Shown in pieces: positions 35,435 through 43,530 of a stretch of 64,000 nucleotides of DNA. The stretch is taken from contig NZ_JPRH01000008.1 of NCBI RefSeq assembly GCF_000737705.1, forward strand, positions 62,001 to 126,000. Direction: 5' to 3'. The notes beneath the pieces were generated by a model, which saw nothing but the letters and a program-made list of their open reading frames with translations, was not told the DNA's origin and did no database searches. Numbering within the stretch: the first letter of the stretch is position 1; each line of letters starts with the position of its first letter. The translations under genes were made by a program, and so were the position numbers. Origin of the DNA: Chryseobacterium soli (GTDB lineage Bacteria; Bacteroidota; Bacteroidia; Flavobacteriales; Weeksellaceae).

Positions 35435-35500
35435 CAACAAAACATTTATTTTTATTGGAATTTATCCTTTTACAACATCAAACTCTTTTACATTATACAC

Positions 35501-36295
35501 TTAAAAGGATTCCCTATGAGCTTCAATGGAAACTGTTCTTGTCTTTTCATCGATGTAGACCCTATAGTTTATTTTATTTTTAACAAAATATATTCTCCAT
35601 TGGTTTTCTTCAAAATCCTTATCAATATCCAGTTTCAAATTCATCTTTAACAAACATTCTGCAACATCATCTGTAGCTGCGTGGCCAGCCTTAGGGATGA
35701 TCAATAATTGCTTATTTTCATAGGAGACAGATCTTTCTTCATAATAATTCACGTCCGGAAGTTTAGGGATTTGGCGGTCTAAATCCATTAGATAGATTTT
35801 CATTACCTGAATTAATACATCACGAAAAGAAATTGCATATTCAAATTTTTCAGTTTCTATATCTTTCCCGTTTCTTCTATGTCTCTTTTCTATCGGAAGC
35901 CGGAAATTAGAATGTATTTTAGGAACCAATTCGGAGAATAATTTTTCAGAAGATATAAGATATCCGGAAGAGTCATAGATATTCCTTTCTGTAATTTCAC
36001 CTTTAAGCCCCATATAATCGGCGAGATAGACTTTATTTTCAGCATAGGTTTTATTTTTCTTGCCTGGGGAATAGTTTATACAATAGGTCGAAATATCATG
36101 GCTTTGTTTTGAACTTATTTCAACACAACCTTTGTTAGGTTTTGAGATGCTATACTCAGCAGTATCTATCGTTTTTAAGGAATTGAGTCGATTGATATTC
36201 AATATATTATTTTCTGATAATTTTGTCCCTTTCTGCGATTGACAGGAAATAAGAACTGCGTATAGAAAAAATATGGAAGGGAATATTTTATTCAT
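35501..36295 (-). CDS. Lipoprotein of unknown function
   Basis: 264 residues from the ATG at 36293-36295. The N-terminus MNKIFPSIFFLYAVLISCQS has a lipobox (LISC) and a Gln-Ser at +2/+3. The mature part has no recognised domain; it contains NYYEERSVSYENKQLLIIPK and a C-terminal NYRVYIDEKTRTVSIEAH. It is upstream of and divergent from the methionine operon leader. Confidence 0.65.
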   Translation of the reverse strand: MNKIFPSIFFLYAVLISCQSQKGTKLSENNILNINRLNSLKTIDTAEYSISKPNKGCVEISSKQSHDISTYCINYSPGKKNKTYAENKVYLADYMGLKGEITERNIYDSSGYLISSEKLFSELVPKIHSNFRLPIEKRHRRNGKDIETEKFEYAISFRDVLIQVMKIYLMDLDRQIPKLPDVNYYEERSVSYENKQLLIIPKAGHAATDDVAECLLKMNLKLDIDKDFEENQWRIYFVKNKINYRVYIDEKTRTVSIEAHRESF

Positions 36296-36562
36296 GAAAA
36301 TCATTTTAACTGCGGATTATTTTTAAGGGGCTTCTTCAATTGAAAATACCTGATTCTGTATAGCTTTGTGCAGCTTCTAATATAAGTTTATTTTAGGAAA
36401 AATTTGAAGGTGAAAGATTTTAACCCCATTTAAACATTGTTAGTTTCACGATAATAACACTGTGATTATCTTAGTATTAATCATAATCATACAAAAAAAT
36501 AGTAAGTTTAAAAAGTTAATAATCAACCCATTAATCATTAAGTAAAAAAATATTTTACACAA
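36296..36562. other. Intergenic region without recognised features
   Basis: AT-rich DNA between the divergent lipoprotein gene and the operator at 36563. No open frame, repeat or RNA structure that I can support, beyond the lipoprotein promoter that must lie at its left end. Confidence 0.4.
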
Positions 36563-36608
36563 AGTCTACTTTTTTAGTAGACTAATAAAAATATATGTCT
36601 TATATTTG
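36563..36608 (+). promoter_or_regulatory. Promoter and palindromic operator of the leader-eamA-metNIQ unit
   Basis: TATATTTG at 36601-36608 is an exact -7 box, followed by C as is common in this phylum. At 36563-36583 lies a perfect inverted repeat with 8-base arms (AGTCTACT and AGTAGACT) around TTTTT; it is centred about 31 bases upstream of the -7 box, so it covers the -33 region. A dimeric regulator of sulfur/methionine metabolism is a reasonable but unproven ligand. Confidence 0.7.
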
Positions 36609-36632
36609 CAACCGTATTCAGGAAATAAAGTA

Positions 36633-36734
36633 ATGAAAACAGCATTGAAAAATAATTCAGCAAAAAAACACACCATCGCCATCATGATGATGGACTGCTG
36701 TATGCCTGTATTTCATGACTTCTTCTGTGGTTGA
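36633..36734 (+). CDS. Short Met/Cys-rich leader peptide upstream of the methionine transport operon
   Basis: A 33-codon open frame 24 bases after the promoter box, preceded by a purine-rich GGAAATAAAG. The peptide is basic at first (MKTALKNNSAKKH) and then has TIAIMMMDCCMP and a C-terminal FFCG; five of 33 residues are Met and three Cys. The three Met codons are at 36684-36692 and the two Cys codons at 36696-36701. Twenty-five bases after its stop comes an intrinsic terminator, then the operon. This is the layout of an attenuation leader in which ribosome stalling at scarce Met (or Cys) codons would decide read-through. Too short for standard gene calling; role inferred. Confidence 0.65.
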   Translation: MKTALKNNSAKKHTIAIMMMDCCMPVFHDFFCG

Positions 36735-36759
36735 CCTTACTTTTATATGACATATTTTT

Positions 36760-36790
36760 AAAGGCCTTACCACGTTGTAGGGCCTTTTTT
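36760..36790 (+). terminator. Attenuator-type intrinsic terminator between leader peptide and eamA
   Basis: Stem AAAGGCCTTAC / GTAGGGCCTTT (11 pairs, one G-U, 6-base loop) followed by TTT, lying inside the operon before the first structural gene. GACCTTAC at 36733-36740, overlapping the leader stop codon, duplicates the left arm GGCCTTAC and could compete for the right arm; UGUGGU at 36726-36731 can pair with ACCACG at 36769-36774. Either could form an alternative structure. Confidence 0.75.
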
Positions 36791-36796
36791 ATTTCA

Positions 36797-37819
36797 ATGA
36801 ACAACATTAAAAACATAGCAATGACTCACTCTAAGAATAGCTGGCTGATTCCCGTCGCATTCACCAATATTTATGTAATCTGGGGGATTACATTTTTAGC
36901 CATTTCTTTCGGATTAAAGGGATTTCCTCCTTTTATACTTTCCGGATTCAGATTTTTAGCAGCAGGGATACTAATGTTGGGATACCTTACCGCAAAGGGA
37001 GAAAAAGCCAATTCAATCGTTAACTGGCGAAAAAACGGCATCACGGGAATCCTGATTCTTACCGGAGGAACCGGACTTGTCGCTTGGGGAGAACAGTACA
37101 TTACAGCTTCTGAAGCAGCGATTACCATTGCTACAGGGCCGTTTTGGTTCATTGCAATTGATAAGAAAAACTGGAAATATTATTTTTCAGATAAGTTCAT
37201 TCCCATAGGTCTTGTCATAGGTTTTATCGGATTGATTTTATTTCTGAAAGGAAGTGTGAACGCGAATGTCCATCATTCAGGGATAAGCAGTTCTCTTAGA
37301 ATTACCGCATTTATTGTTTTGGCAATAAGCTCTGTGGTCTGGGTATTGGGTTCTTTATATTCCAAGAAAAACCCTGCCGGCCACTCTACTTTTATGAATA
37401 TTGCCCAACAGCTGATCATTGCCGGAATCGCTTCTTTTATCATTGCTTTTTTCAGAAAAGAATGGGATCATTTTTCGGTTACCGCAATTCCATTATCCGC
37501 ATGGCTGGGATTATTATTCCTGATTTTCTTCGGTTCTATTATCGCTTATCTTTCTTACATATGGCTGTTGTCGGTAAAACCGGCGGCTTTAGTAAGTACC
37601 CATACCTATATTAATCCAATTGTAACAGTCATTGCTGGCTGGATTATTGCTAATCAAACGATCAACGGAAATCAGCTGTATGGCTTATCCGTCATATTAA
37701 CAGGAGTTCTTCTTACGAATATTACCAAATATTTCAAGCTTTCAAAACGGTCGAAAGTAAAAATCAGAAAAGTAATAAGATATCTTAATAAGACTCACAG
37801 ACCTTATCAACCTATATAA
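36797..37819 (+). CDS. EamA/DMT-family membrane transporter
   Basis: About 340 residues with ten predicted helices in two homologous halves (WLIPVAFTNIYVIWGITFLA; GFPPFILSGFRFLAAGILML; SEAAITIATGPFWFIAID; second half IIAYLSYIWLLSVKPAALV and STHTYINPIVTVIAGWII). The last motif, in the penultimate helix, is typical of EamA exporters such as RhtA/YedA. The frame is open back to 36731, but that start overlaps the leader stop and lies ahead of the terminator, so I choose 36797 (36821 is also possible). It precedes metN by 20 bases; an amino-acid or sulfur-metabolite exporter in an uptake operon. Confidence 0.85.
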   Translation: MNNIKNIAMTHSKNSWLIPVAFTNIYVIWGITFLAISFGLKGFPPFILSGFRFLAAGILMLGYLTAKGEKANSIVNWRKNGITGILILTGGTGLVAWGEQYITASEAAITIATGPFWFIAIDKKNWKYYFSDKFIPIGLVIGFIGLILFLKGSVNANVHHSGISSSLRITAFIVLAISSVVWVLGSLYSKKNPAGHSTFMNIAQQLIIAGIASFIIAFFRKEWDHFSVTAIPLSAWLGLLFLIFFGSIIAYLSYIWLLSVKPAALVSTHTYINPIVTVIAGWIIANQTINGNQLYGLSVILTGVLLTNITKYFKLSKRSKVKIRKVIRYLNKTHRPYQPI

Positions 37820-37839
37820 AGTACAAATAATTATCTATA

Positions 37840-38868
37840 ATGATAGAAATAAAGAACATTTCCAAAACATTTCATCAAAAAAAACAGTCTTTTAAAGCTC
37901 TGGACGACGTAAGTCTACAGGTTGAGCAGGGAGACATTGTGGGCATCATCGGTTTTTCGGGAGCCGGAAAAAGCACCCTGATCCGCACGGTGAATTTATT
38001 GGAAAAGCCAGATGAAGGACAGATCATTATCAACAATAAAGATTTCACAACATTAACCTCCAAACAGCTGGCGAAAGAGCGTAAAAAAATAGGAATGATC
38101 TTTCAGCACTTTAATCTGCTCTCTTCCAGAACCGTTTTTGATAATATTGCCCTTCCTCTGGAACTGGATCATATTCCTTCCACGGAAATCAAGAAAAAGG
38201 TTAATGAACTTCTGAACATTGTAGGACTTGAAGATAAAGCCAACGAATATCCTAAAAGTCTTTCAGGAGGGCAAAAGCAAAGGGTTGCCATTGCAAGAGC
38301 GCTGGCCAATGATCCTTATCTTCTGCTTTGTGATGAAGCCACCAGTGCGCTGGATCCGGCAACGACGCAGTCAATCTTACAGCTGCTCAGGGATATTAAT
38401 CAGAGATTAGGAATTACCATTTTACTGATTACTCACGAAATGGATGTTATCAAGGCCATCTGCAAGCACGTAGCCGTCATAGACAAAGGAAAACTACTCA
38501 CCAAAGGAACACTCAGTGAGATCATTTCGGACCGGGAAAATCCGATTATCAAACAATTTATAAACTCAGGCATCATGACTATACCTCAGGAATTCAACAA
38601 AAAATTACAGAAAGAGCCTCACGAGGGGTTATTTCCATTGATCGAAATCGAACTTAACGAACATATCAGCGTTGAAAAACTGCTTTCAAAGATCTATGAC
38701 GAATACAAAATTCCTTATAAATTATTAAAAGCTGATGTAGAATATCTTGGAGACTCCAATTTCGGAAAATTGCTTTTGCAGCTGCAGGGGGAAACCGAAG
38801 ACAATCAAAAAGCGATCTATTATTTCAACCAGAATAACATTCAAAATACAGTAAAAGGATATGCTTAG
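37840..38868 (+). CDS. metN: Methionine ABC transporter ATP-binding protein MetN
   Basis: 342 residues. Walker A GFSGAGKS (38-45), Q-loop MIFQHFNLL, ABC signature LSGGQKQR (141-148), Walker B LLLCDEATSALD and H-loop LITHEMDV. After residue ~255 a NIL domain follows (FPLIEIELNEHISVEKLLSK), the methionine-sensing regulatory domain specific for MetN. It powers D/L-methionine uptake with MetI and MetQ. Its last 8 bases overlap metI. Confidence 0.95.
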   Translation: MIEIKNISKTFHQKKQSFKALDDVSLQVEQGDIVGIIGFSGAGKSTLIRTVNLLEKPDEGQIIINNKDFTTLTSKQLAKERKKIGMIFQHFNLLSSRTVFDNIALPLELDHIPSTEIKKKVNELLNIVGLEDKANEYPKSLSGGQKQRVAIARALANDPYLLLCDEATSALDPATTQSILQLLRDINQRLGITILLITHEMDVIKAICKHVAVIDKGKLLTKGTLSEIISDRENPIIKQFINSGIMTIPQEFNKKLQKEPHEGLFPLIEIELNEHISVEKLLSKIYDEYKIPYKLLKADVEYLGDSNFGKLLLQLQGETEDNQKAIYYFNQNNIQNTVKGYA

Positions 38869-39517
38869 TGATTCAGTAATTTCTCTCTTATCAAAGGGAG
38901 TTTGGGAAACCGTTTATATGACTTTTGTTTCAGGATTTTTCGGATTTGTATTGGGGCTTCCTGTCGGCATTCTTTTATTTTTAACGAGAAAAGGACAACT
39001 GCTGGAAAATATCGTTTATCATAGGATTGCCTCTATTTTGGTTAATATTTTTCGGTCTATTCCATTTATTATATTAATTGTCTGGATGATCCCCTTTACA
39101 AGAAGCTTAGTGGGAACATCAATTGGTGTCAACGCCGCTTTGGTTCCCTTAAGTATCGGAGCAGCTCCTTTTATCGCCAGACTGGTAGAAAACAGCCTTC
39201 TTGAAGTTCCGCAAGGTTTGATTGAAACGGCAAGAGCTTTAGGCGCTTCACCATTTCAGATCATCAGAAAAGTACTGCTTCCTGAAGCCCTTCCATCATT
39301 GATTAATAACGCAAGCATTACCCTTATCACTCTTGTCGGCTATTCTGCAATGGGCGGAGCGGTAGGTGCCGGCGGATTGGGCCAGATCGGATATCAGTAT
39401 GGCTATATCGGATATGATGTAGTGATCATGAATCTGGTACTGGGCCTACTGGTAGTATTGGTCTTTGTGATCCAGTTTGCAGGTGATAGATTGGCAAAGC
39501 GTTTTGATCACCGATAA
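38861..39517 (+). CDS. metI: Methionine ABC transporter permease MetI
   Basis: 218 residues with five membrane helices. The EAA loop is ETARALGASPFQIIRKVLLP, and RSIPFIILIVWMIPFTRSLV and TLITLVGYSAMGGAVGAGGL are typical of MetI. Start ATG at 38861 overlaps the metN stop, indicating translational coupling. It forms the inner-membrane channel with MetN. Confidence 0.95.
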   Translation: MLSDSVISLLSKGVWETVYMTFVSGFFGFVLGLPVGILLFLTRKGQLLENIVYHRIASILVNIFRSIPFIILIVWMIPFTRSLVGTSIGVNAALVPLSIGAAPFIARLVENSLLEVPQGLIETARALGASPFQIIRKVLLPEALPSLINNASITLITLVGYSAMGGAVGAGGLGQIGYQYGYIGYDVVIMNLVLGLLVVLVFVIQFAGDRLAKRFDHR

Positions 39518-39540
39518 TAGCTTTGTTAAAGGAATATTGA

Positions 39541-39740
39541 TCGTCTCGAAGTTTTTAAAGTATCGCAAAGGCGGAAAGTTTTCTTTAGGATACGAGTGTT
39601 TTTAAGACGCAAGAATTGTATCTGCGATACAATTAATAAAAAATGATAGGTTAAAACTCCTGAAAATCTTTGATTTTCTTGCGCTTTATAATCTGGATCG
39701 AGATTATAAAACCTTGCGATCTTGGCGTTTAAAACAAAAG
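39541..39740. repeat. Dispersed palindromic repeat, GACGCAAAG family (copy 2), inside the met operon
   Basis: Fills the 319-base gap between metI and metQ. It contains two perfect inverted repeats, AATTGTATC-TGC-GATACAATT (39614-39634) and TATAATCT-GGATCG-AGATTATA (39687-39708), bracketed by AAGACGCAAG and CTTGCGATCTTGGCGTTTAA. The whole is an imperfect inverted repeat. Related sequence occurs at 28975 and 56440. Not coding. Confidence 0.7.
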
Positions 39741-39836
39741 ACTCAAGCCATACATCGATAATAAAACATAAAGAAATAAGGCTGGTACCGCACCACCACA
39801 TAACAAATAATTGTAATTAAAAATAAATAATATATA

Positions 39837-40646
39837 ATGAAAAGAATAAAGATTCTTAGTGTACTGGCTGCCGGATTACTGGCTTTCAATGCGTGTAATT
39901 CAACAAAAAAAGATGATCCTAATTATATTAAAGTAGGAATCACCTCCGGACCGGAACAGGAAATTGCAGAAACCGCTAAAAAAGTGGCAAAGGAAAAATA
40001 CAATCTTGAAGTGGAACTTGTTTCATTCAATGATTATGTGGTTCCGAATGAAGCTTTAAATAACGGAGATATTGATGCCAATGCATTTCAGCACAAACTA
40101 TATCTTGAGGAACAGTCTAAACAGAGAGGTTATAAACTGGCTGCGGTAGGAAATACTTTTCTATATCCGATTGTAGCGTACTCCAAAAAAATTAAAAACA
40201 TCAGCGAACTTCAAAACGGAAGCACAGTAGTGATTCCAAACGATCCTACCAACGGAGGACGCTCCCTTCTTTTATTACAGAAAAACGGATTGCTGAAGCT
40301 GAAAGATAATGTAGGACTTCTTCCCAAAGTCACCGATATTGTGGAAAACCCCAAACAGCTGAAAATTGTAGAGATCGAAGCACCTCAGCTTCCAAGAGTT
40401 TTGGATGACAAGGAAGTGGTTATTGCGATTATCAATAATAATTTTGCAGCACAGGCCGGACTGGATGCCAATCAATTCGGGATTTTTAAAGAAGATAAAA
40501 ACTCTCCGTATGTCAATCTGATTGTTGCCAGAGAAGATAATAAAAATGCAGAAAAAGTTAAAAACTTTGTCAAAGCCTATCAGTCTGATGAGGTGTTGAA
40601 AAAAGCCGAAGAAGTTTTCAAAGGCGGTGCCGTAAAAGGCTGGTAA
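39837..40646 (+). CDS. metQ: Methionine-binding lipoprotein MetQ (NlpA family)
   Basis: 269 residues with a lipoprotein signal (MKRIKILSVLAAGLLAFNAC, lipobox Cys at 20). Hallmarks: IKVGITSGPEQEIAETAKKV, LNNGDIDANAFQHKLYLEEQ, VGNTFLYPIVAYSKKIKN and VVIPNDPTNGGRSLLLLQKN. It captures methionine in the periplasm and delivers it to MetI/MetN. It is 320 bases beyond metI, separated by a dispersed repeat, but the next terminator is only after metQ. Confidence 0.95.
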   Translation: MKRIKILSVLAAGLLAFNACNSTKKDDPNYIKVGITSGPEQEIAETAKKVAKEKYNLEVELVSFNDYVVPNEALNNGDIDANAFQHKLYLEEQSKQRGYKLAAVGNTFLYPIVAYSKKIKNISELQNGSTVVIPNDPTNGGRSLLLLQKNGLLKLKDNVGLLPKVTDIVENPKQLKIVEIEAPQLPRVLDDKEVVIAIINNNFAAQAGLDANQFGIFKEDKNSPYVNLIVAREDNKNAEKVKNFVKAYQSDEVLKKAEEVFKGGAVKGW

Positions 40647-40665
40647 TTCTATTATGAATAGTATT

Positions 40666-40713
40666 GGGTACATTATAAACGATCTTATATCTGCTATAGT
40701 GTACCCTTTTTTT
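40666..40713 (+). terminator. Intrinsic terminator of the met operon
   Basis: Stem GGGTACATTATA / TATAGTGTACCC (one G-U, 17-base loop) followed by TTTTTTT, 20 bases after the metQ stop. Confidence 0.85.
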
Positions 40714-40875
40714 ATTTTTCTGTTTCCGTGACTACCCCAAAGTCTTTTTAATCAATCAAAAAACACATCCCTAATTAAAACTTACAAATAAAGTAACAAT
40801 AGCTTCCTTCTTCTAAATAAAAGCTGCAATTCTTCCGGTAAAAACTTGGTTAGAAATAACCATTTGTTGATAAAT

Positions 40876-40919
40876 ATTATTTTCTCAATATGAGATAATA
40901 ATATTTTTGCTTATTTTTG
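40876..40919 (+). promoter_or_regulatory. Promoter and 27-bp palindromic operator of the GH3 beta-glucosidase gene
   Basis: Two overlapping-range -7 boxes TATTTTTG occur at 40902-40909 and 40912-40919. Immediately upstream, 40876-40902 is an inverted repeat with 12-base arms (ATTATTTTCTCA and TGAGATAATAAT) around ATA, matching at 11 of 12 positions. It is a strong candidate for a sugar-responsive regulator site. Confidence 0.6.
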
Positions 40920-40944
40920 TTACGAATCAATAAAAAGGTTTTTT

Positions 40945-43209
40945 ATGTTAAAGAAAACTGCCATTGTAAGTTTATTCACTCTTATTTCCGTTTCTTATAT
41001 GGCTCAAAATAGTACCAGTCTACCCGTTTATTTAGATGAATCTAAACCTGTAGAACAGCGTGTTCAGGATGCCCTTTCCAGAATGACGCTGGAAGAAAAA
41101 GTAGCAATGCTTCACGCTCAGTCAAAATTCAGTTCTCCTGGAGTTCCGAGATTGGGAATTCCTGAATTCTGGACTACTGACGGCCCTCACGGAGTTCGCC
41201 CGGAAGTAATGTGGGACGAATGGAACCAGGCAGGTTGGACGAATGACTCTATTATTGCTTATCCCGCATTGACGGCATTATCTGCCACATGGAACAAAAA
41301 GATGTCCTGGAACTACGGAAAAGCGTTAGGTGAAGAAGCCCGATACCGAAAAAAAGACATCCTTTTAGGTCCTGGAGTTAATATCTACAGAACACCCCTG
41401 AACGGAAGAAACTTTGAATATATGGGCGAAGATCCTTATCTGACCTCAAAAATGGTTGTTCCCTACATCAAAGGAGTACAGTCGAATGGTGTTGCAACTT
41501 CTGTAAAGCATTTTGCACTCAACAACCAAGAAATGTTCCGTCATACAAGCAATGTAACGATTGATGACAGAACGTTATATGAAATTTACCTTCCACCTTT
41601 CAAAGCAGCAGTTACGGAAGGAGATTCATGGACGATTATGGGAGCGTACGATATGTACAAAAATCAGTATGCAAGCCAGAATCAATATCTGTTGAACGAT
41701 ATTTTAAAAGGAGAATGGAAATACAAAGGCGTTGTTGTTTCAGACTGGGGTGCTGTAAATAATACGGAACAAGCCATCCACAACGGATTGGATCTTGAAT
41801 TCGGAAGCTGGACCAACGGACTTTCTGCCGGAACCAAAAACGCTTACGATAATTATTATTTAGCAAAACCGTATTTGGATTTAATTAAATCCGGAAAAGT
41901 AGGAACCAAGGAACTTGATGATAAAGTAACAAGACTGCTGAATTTAGCCTATAAAACAACGATGAACCGAAATAAGCCTTTCGGGAATATTGCTTCTGAC
42001 GAACATCAGGCGGTCGCCAAAGAAATCGGTGAAGAGGCGATTGTTTTATTGAAAAACCAGGGGAATGTGCTTCCTATTAATCTTGCTACCACCAAGAAAA
42101 TTGCTGTTATCGGAGAAAATGCCATCAAAATCATGACGGTCGGCGGTGGATCTTCTTCTTTAAAAGTAAAATATGAAACCCTTCCGTTAGATGGAATTAA
42201 AGCCAGATTCGGAAAGCAGGCCGATGTGCAGTATGCAAGAGGATATGTAGGAGATATCGGCGGTGAATACAATGGCGTGAAATCCGGTCAGGATTTAAAA
42301 GATACCCGTTCTGAAGCTGAATTATTGAATGAAGCGGTAGAACTGGCTAAAAAATCAGATGTTGTAGTTTTCGTAGGTGGATTAAACAAAGCGGACTTCC
42401 AGGATAGCGAAGGTAACGACAGAAAAAGTTATGGACTTCCTTACAATCAGGATAACGTAATTGCTGCATTGGCTAAAGCCAATAAAAATCTTGCCGTAGT
42501 TCTTGTGTCCGGAAATGCCGTGGCGATGCCATGGATCAAAGAAGTACCTTCTGTTCTTCAGTCCTGGTACCTGGGTTCTGAGGCTGGAAACTCTATTGCT
42601 TCTGTACTGGCCGGAGATGCCAACCCATCTGGAAAACTTCCTTTTACGTTCCCTGTAAAGCTTGAAGATAATTCAGCACATCAATTGGGTGAATATCCTG
42701 GGAATAAAGAAGAATTTGCAGCAGGAAAAGGAAAAGACCAGCAGCATCCGATCAATATTACTTATAACGAAGGAATTTTTGTAGGTTACCGTTGGCATGA
42801 TACCAAAAAGATCAAACCACTTTTTAGTTTCGGACATGGATTGAGTTACACCACTTTTGAATTCGGAAAAGCAAAAGCGGATAAAACGGTTATTGCTCCG
42901 GAGGATACCATTACATTCTCTGTTACCGTTAAAAACACAGGAAAAAAAGCAGGTGCCGAAGTAGCACAGCTGTATATCAGCGACCTGAAATCTTCCGTTC
43001 CACGTCCTGCAAAGGAACTGAAGGGTTTTGAAAAAGTATTTTTGAATCCGGGAGAACAGAAGGAAGTCACTTTCACCATCGACAAAACAGCCTTAAGCTA
43101 TTTTGACGCTGATAAACACGACTGGGTTGCAGAACCGGGTGATTTTGAAGCACAGATCGGAAATTCTTCGGATGCGATTAAAACAAAAATAAAGTTTACT
43201 TTGAAATAA
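40945..43209 (+). CDS. bglX: Exported GH3-family beta-glucosidase, BglX-like
   Basis: 754 residues. Signal peptide MLKKTAIVSLFTLISVSYMA, cleavage near MAQ. GH3 N-terminal barrel: RLGIPEFWTTDGPHGVRPEV, GPGVNIYRTPLNGRNFEYMG, SVKHFALNNQE; the nucleophile Asp is in GVVVSDWGAVN. The second alpha/beta domain includes IVLLKNQGNVLPI and VVFVGG, and a fibronectin-III-like C-terminal domain follows FSFGHGLSYTTFEFG. It should release glucose (or another sugar) from beta-linked oligosaccharides in the periplasm. Monocistronic. Confidence 0.93.
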   Translation: MLKKTAIVSLFTLISVSYMAQNSTSLPVYLDESKPVEQRVQDALSRMTLEEKVAMLHAQSKFSSPGVPRLGIPEFWTTDGPHGVRPEVMWDEWNQAGWTNDSIIAYPALTALSATWNKKMSWNYGKALGEEARYRKKDILLGPGVNIYRTPLNGRNFEYMGEDPYLTSKMVVPYIKGVQSNGVATSVKHFALNNQEMFRHTSNVTIDDRTLYEIYLPPFKAAVTEGDSWTIMGAYDMYKNQYASQNQYLLNDILKGEWKYKGVVVSDWGAVNNTEQAIHNGLDLEFGSWTNGLSAGTKNAYDNYYLAKPYLDLIKSGKVGTKELDDKVTRLLNLAYKTTMNRNKPFGNIASDEHQAVAKEIGEEAIVLLKNQGNVLPINLATTKKIAVIGENAIKIMTVGGGSSSLKVKYETLPLDGIKARFGKQADVQYARGYVGDIGGEYNGVKSGQDLKDTRSEAELLNEAVELAKKSDVVVFVGGLNKADFQDSEGNDRKSYGLPYNQDNVIAALAKANKNLAVVLVSGNAVAMPWIKEVPSVLQSWYLGSEAGNSIASVLAGDANPSGKLPFTFPVKLEDNSAHQLGEYPGNKEEFAAGKGKDQQHPINITYNEGIFVGYRWHDTKKIKPLFSFGHGLSYTTFEFGKAKADKTVIAPEDTITFSVTVKNTGKKAGAEVAQLYISDLKSSVPRPAKELKGFEKVFLNPGEQKEVTFTIDKTALSYFDADKHDWVAEPGDFEAQIGNSSDAIKTKIKFTLK

Positions 43210-43232
43210 TTTAAAATTTAGAATCATTACAG

Positions 43233-43266
43233 CAAAAGAGCACAACGAATTGTGCTCTTTTGTTAT
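43233..43266 (+). terminator. Intrinsic terminator of the GH3 gene
   Basis: Near-perfect stem CAAAAGAGCACAA / TTGTGCTCTTTTG with a short CGA loop, then TTATTT, 24 bases after the stop codon. The remaining bases to 43477 show nothing else recognisable. Confidence 0.88.
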
Positions 43267-43477
43267 TTCTACTACGCAATGGTTATGATTATTCGATTGT
43301 GGAAACTTCTACATATCCCTTTCTCTTTTATTCGATACACCAAAATTGGATTTGCGCAGAATCCCTAAACCTTACAGGTTTAAAATGAAAACAAAAATAA
43401 TATAGAATATTTTCAAAATTTGATAGTATCAAATGATATTATTATCAAGAATATCTTGTCAACCTTTCCTGGTCATA

Positions 43478-43502
43478 AAAAAAATACCCGAATTTCTTCG
43501 GG
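43478..43502 (-). terminator. Intrinsic terminator of the DUF2652 gene
   Basis: Stem CCCGAA / TTCGGG (43487-43492 and 43497-43502); the minus strand then reads TATTTTTTTT. It lies 29 bases after the stop codon at 43531. Confidence 0.8.
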
Positions 43503-43530
43503 CACCGCATAGCAATTGACAAGGAAAAAA

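Noticed and set aside
36731..36796. N-terminal extension of the EamA protein
   Set aside because: The extension would start inside the leader stop codon and be encoded by the terminator hairpin; the peptide is not membrane-protein-like before residue 23.
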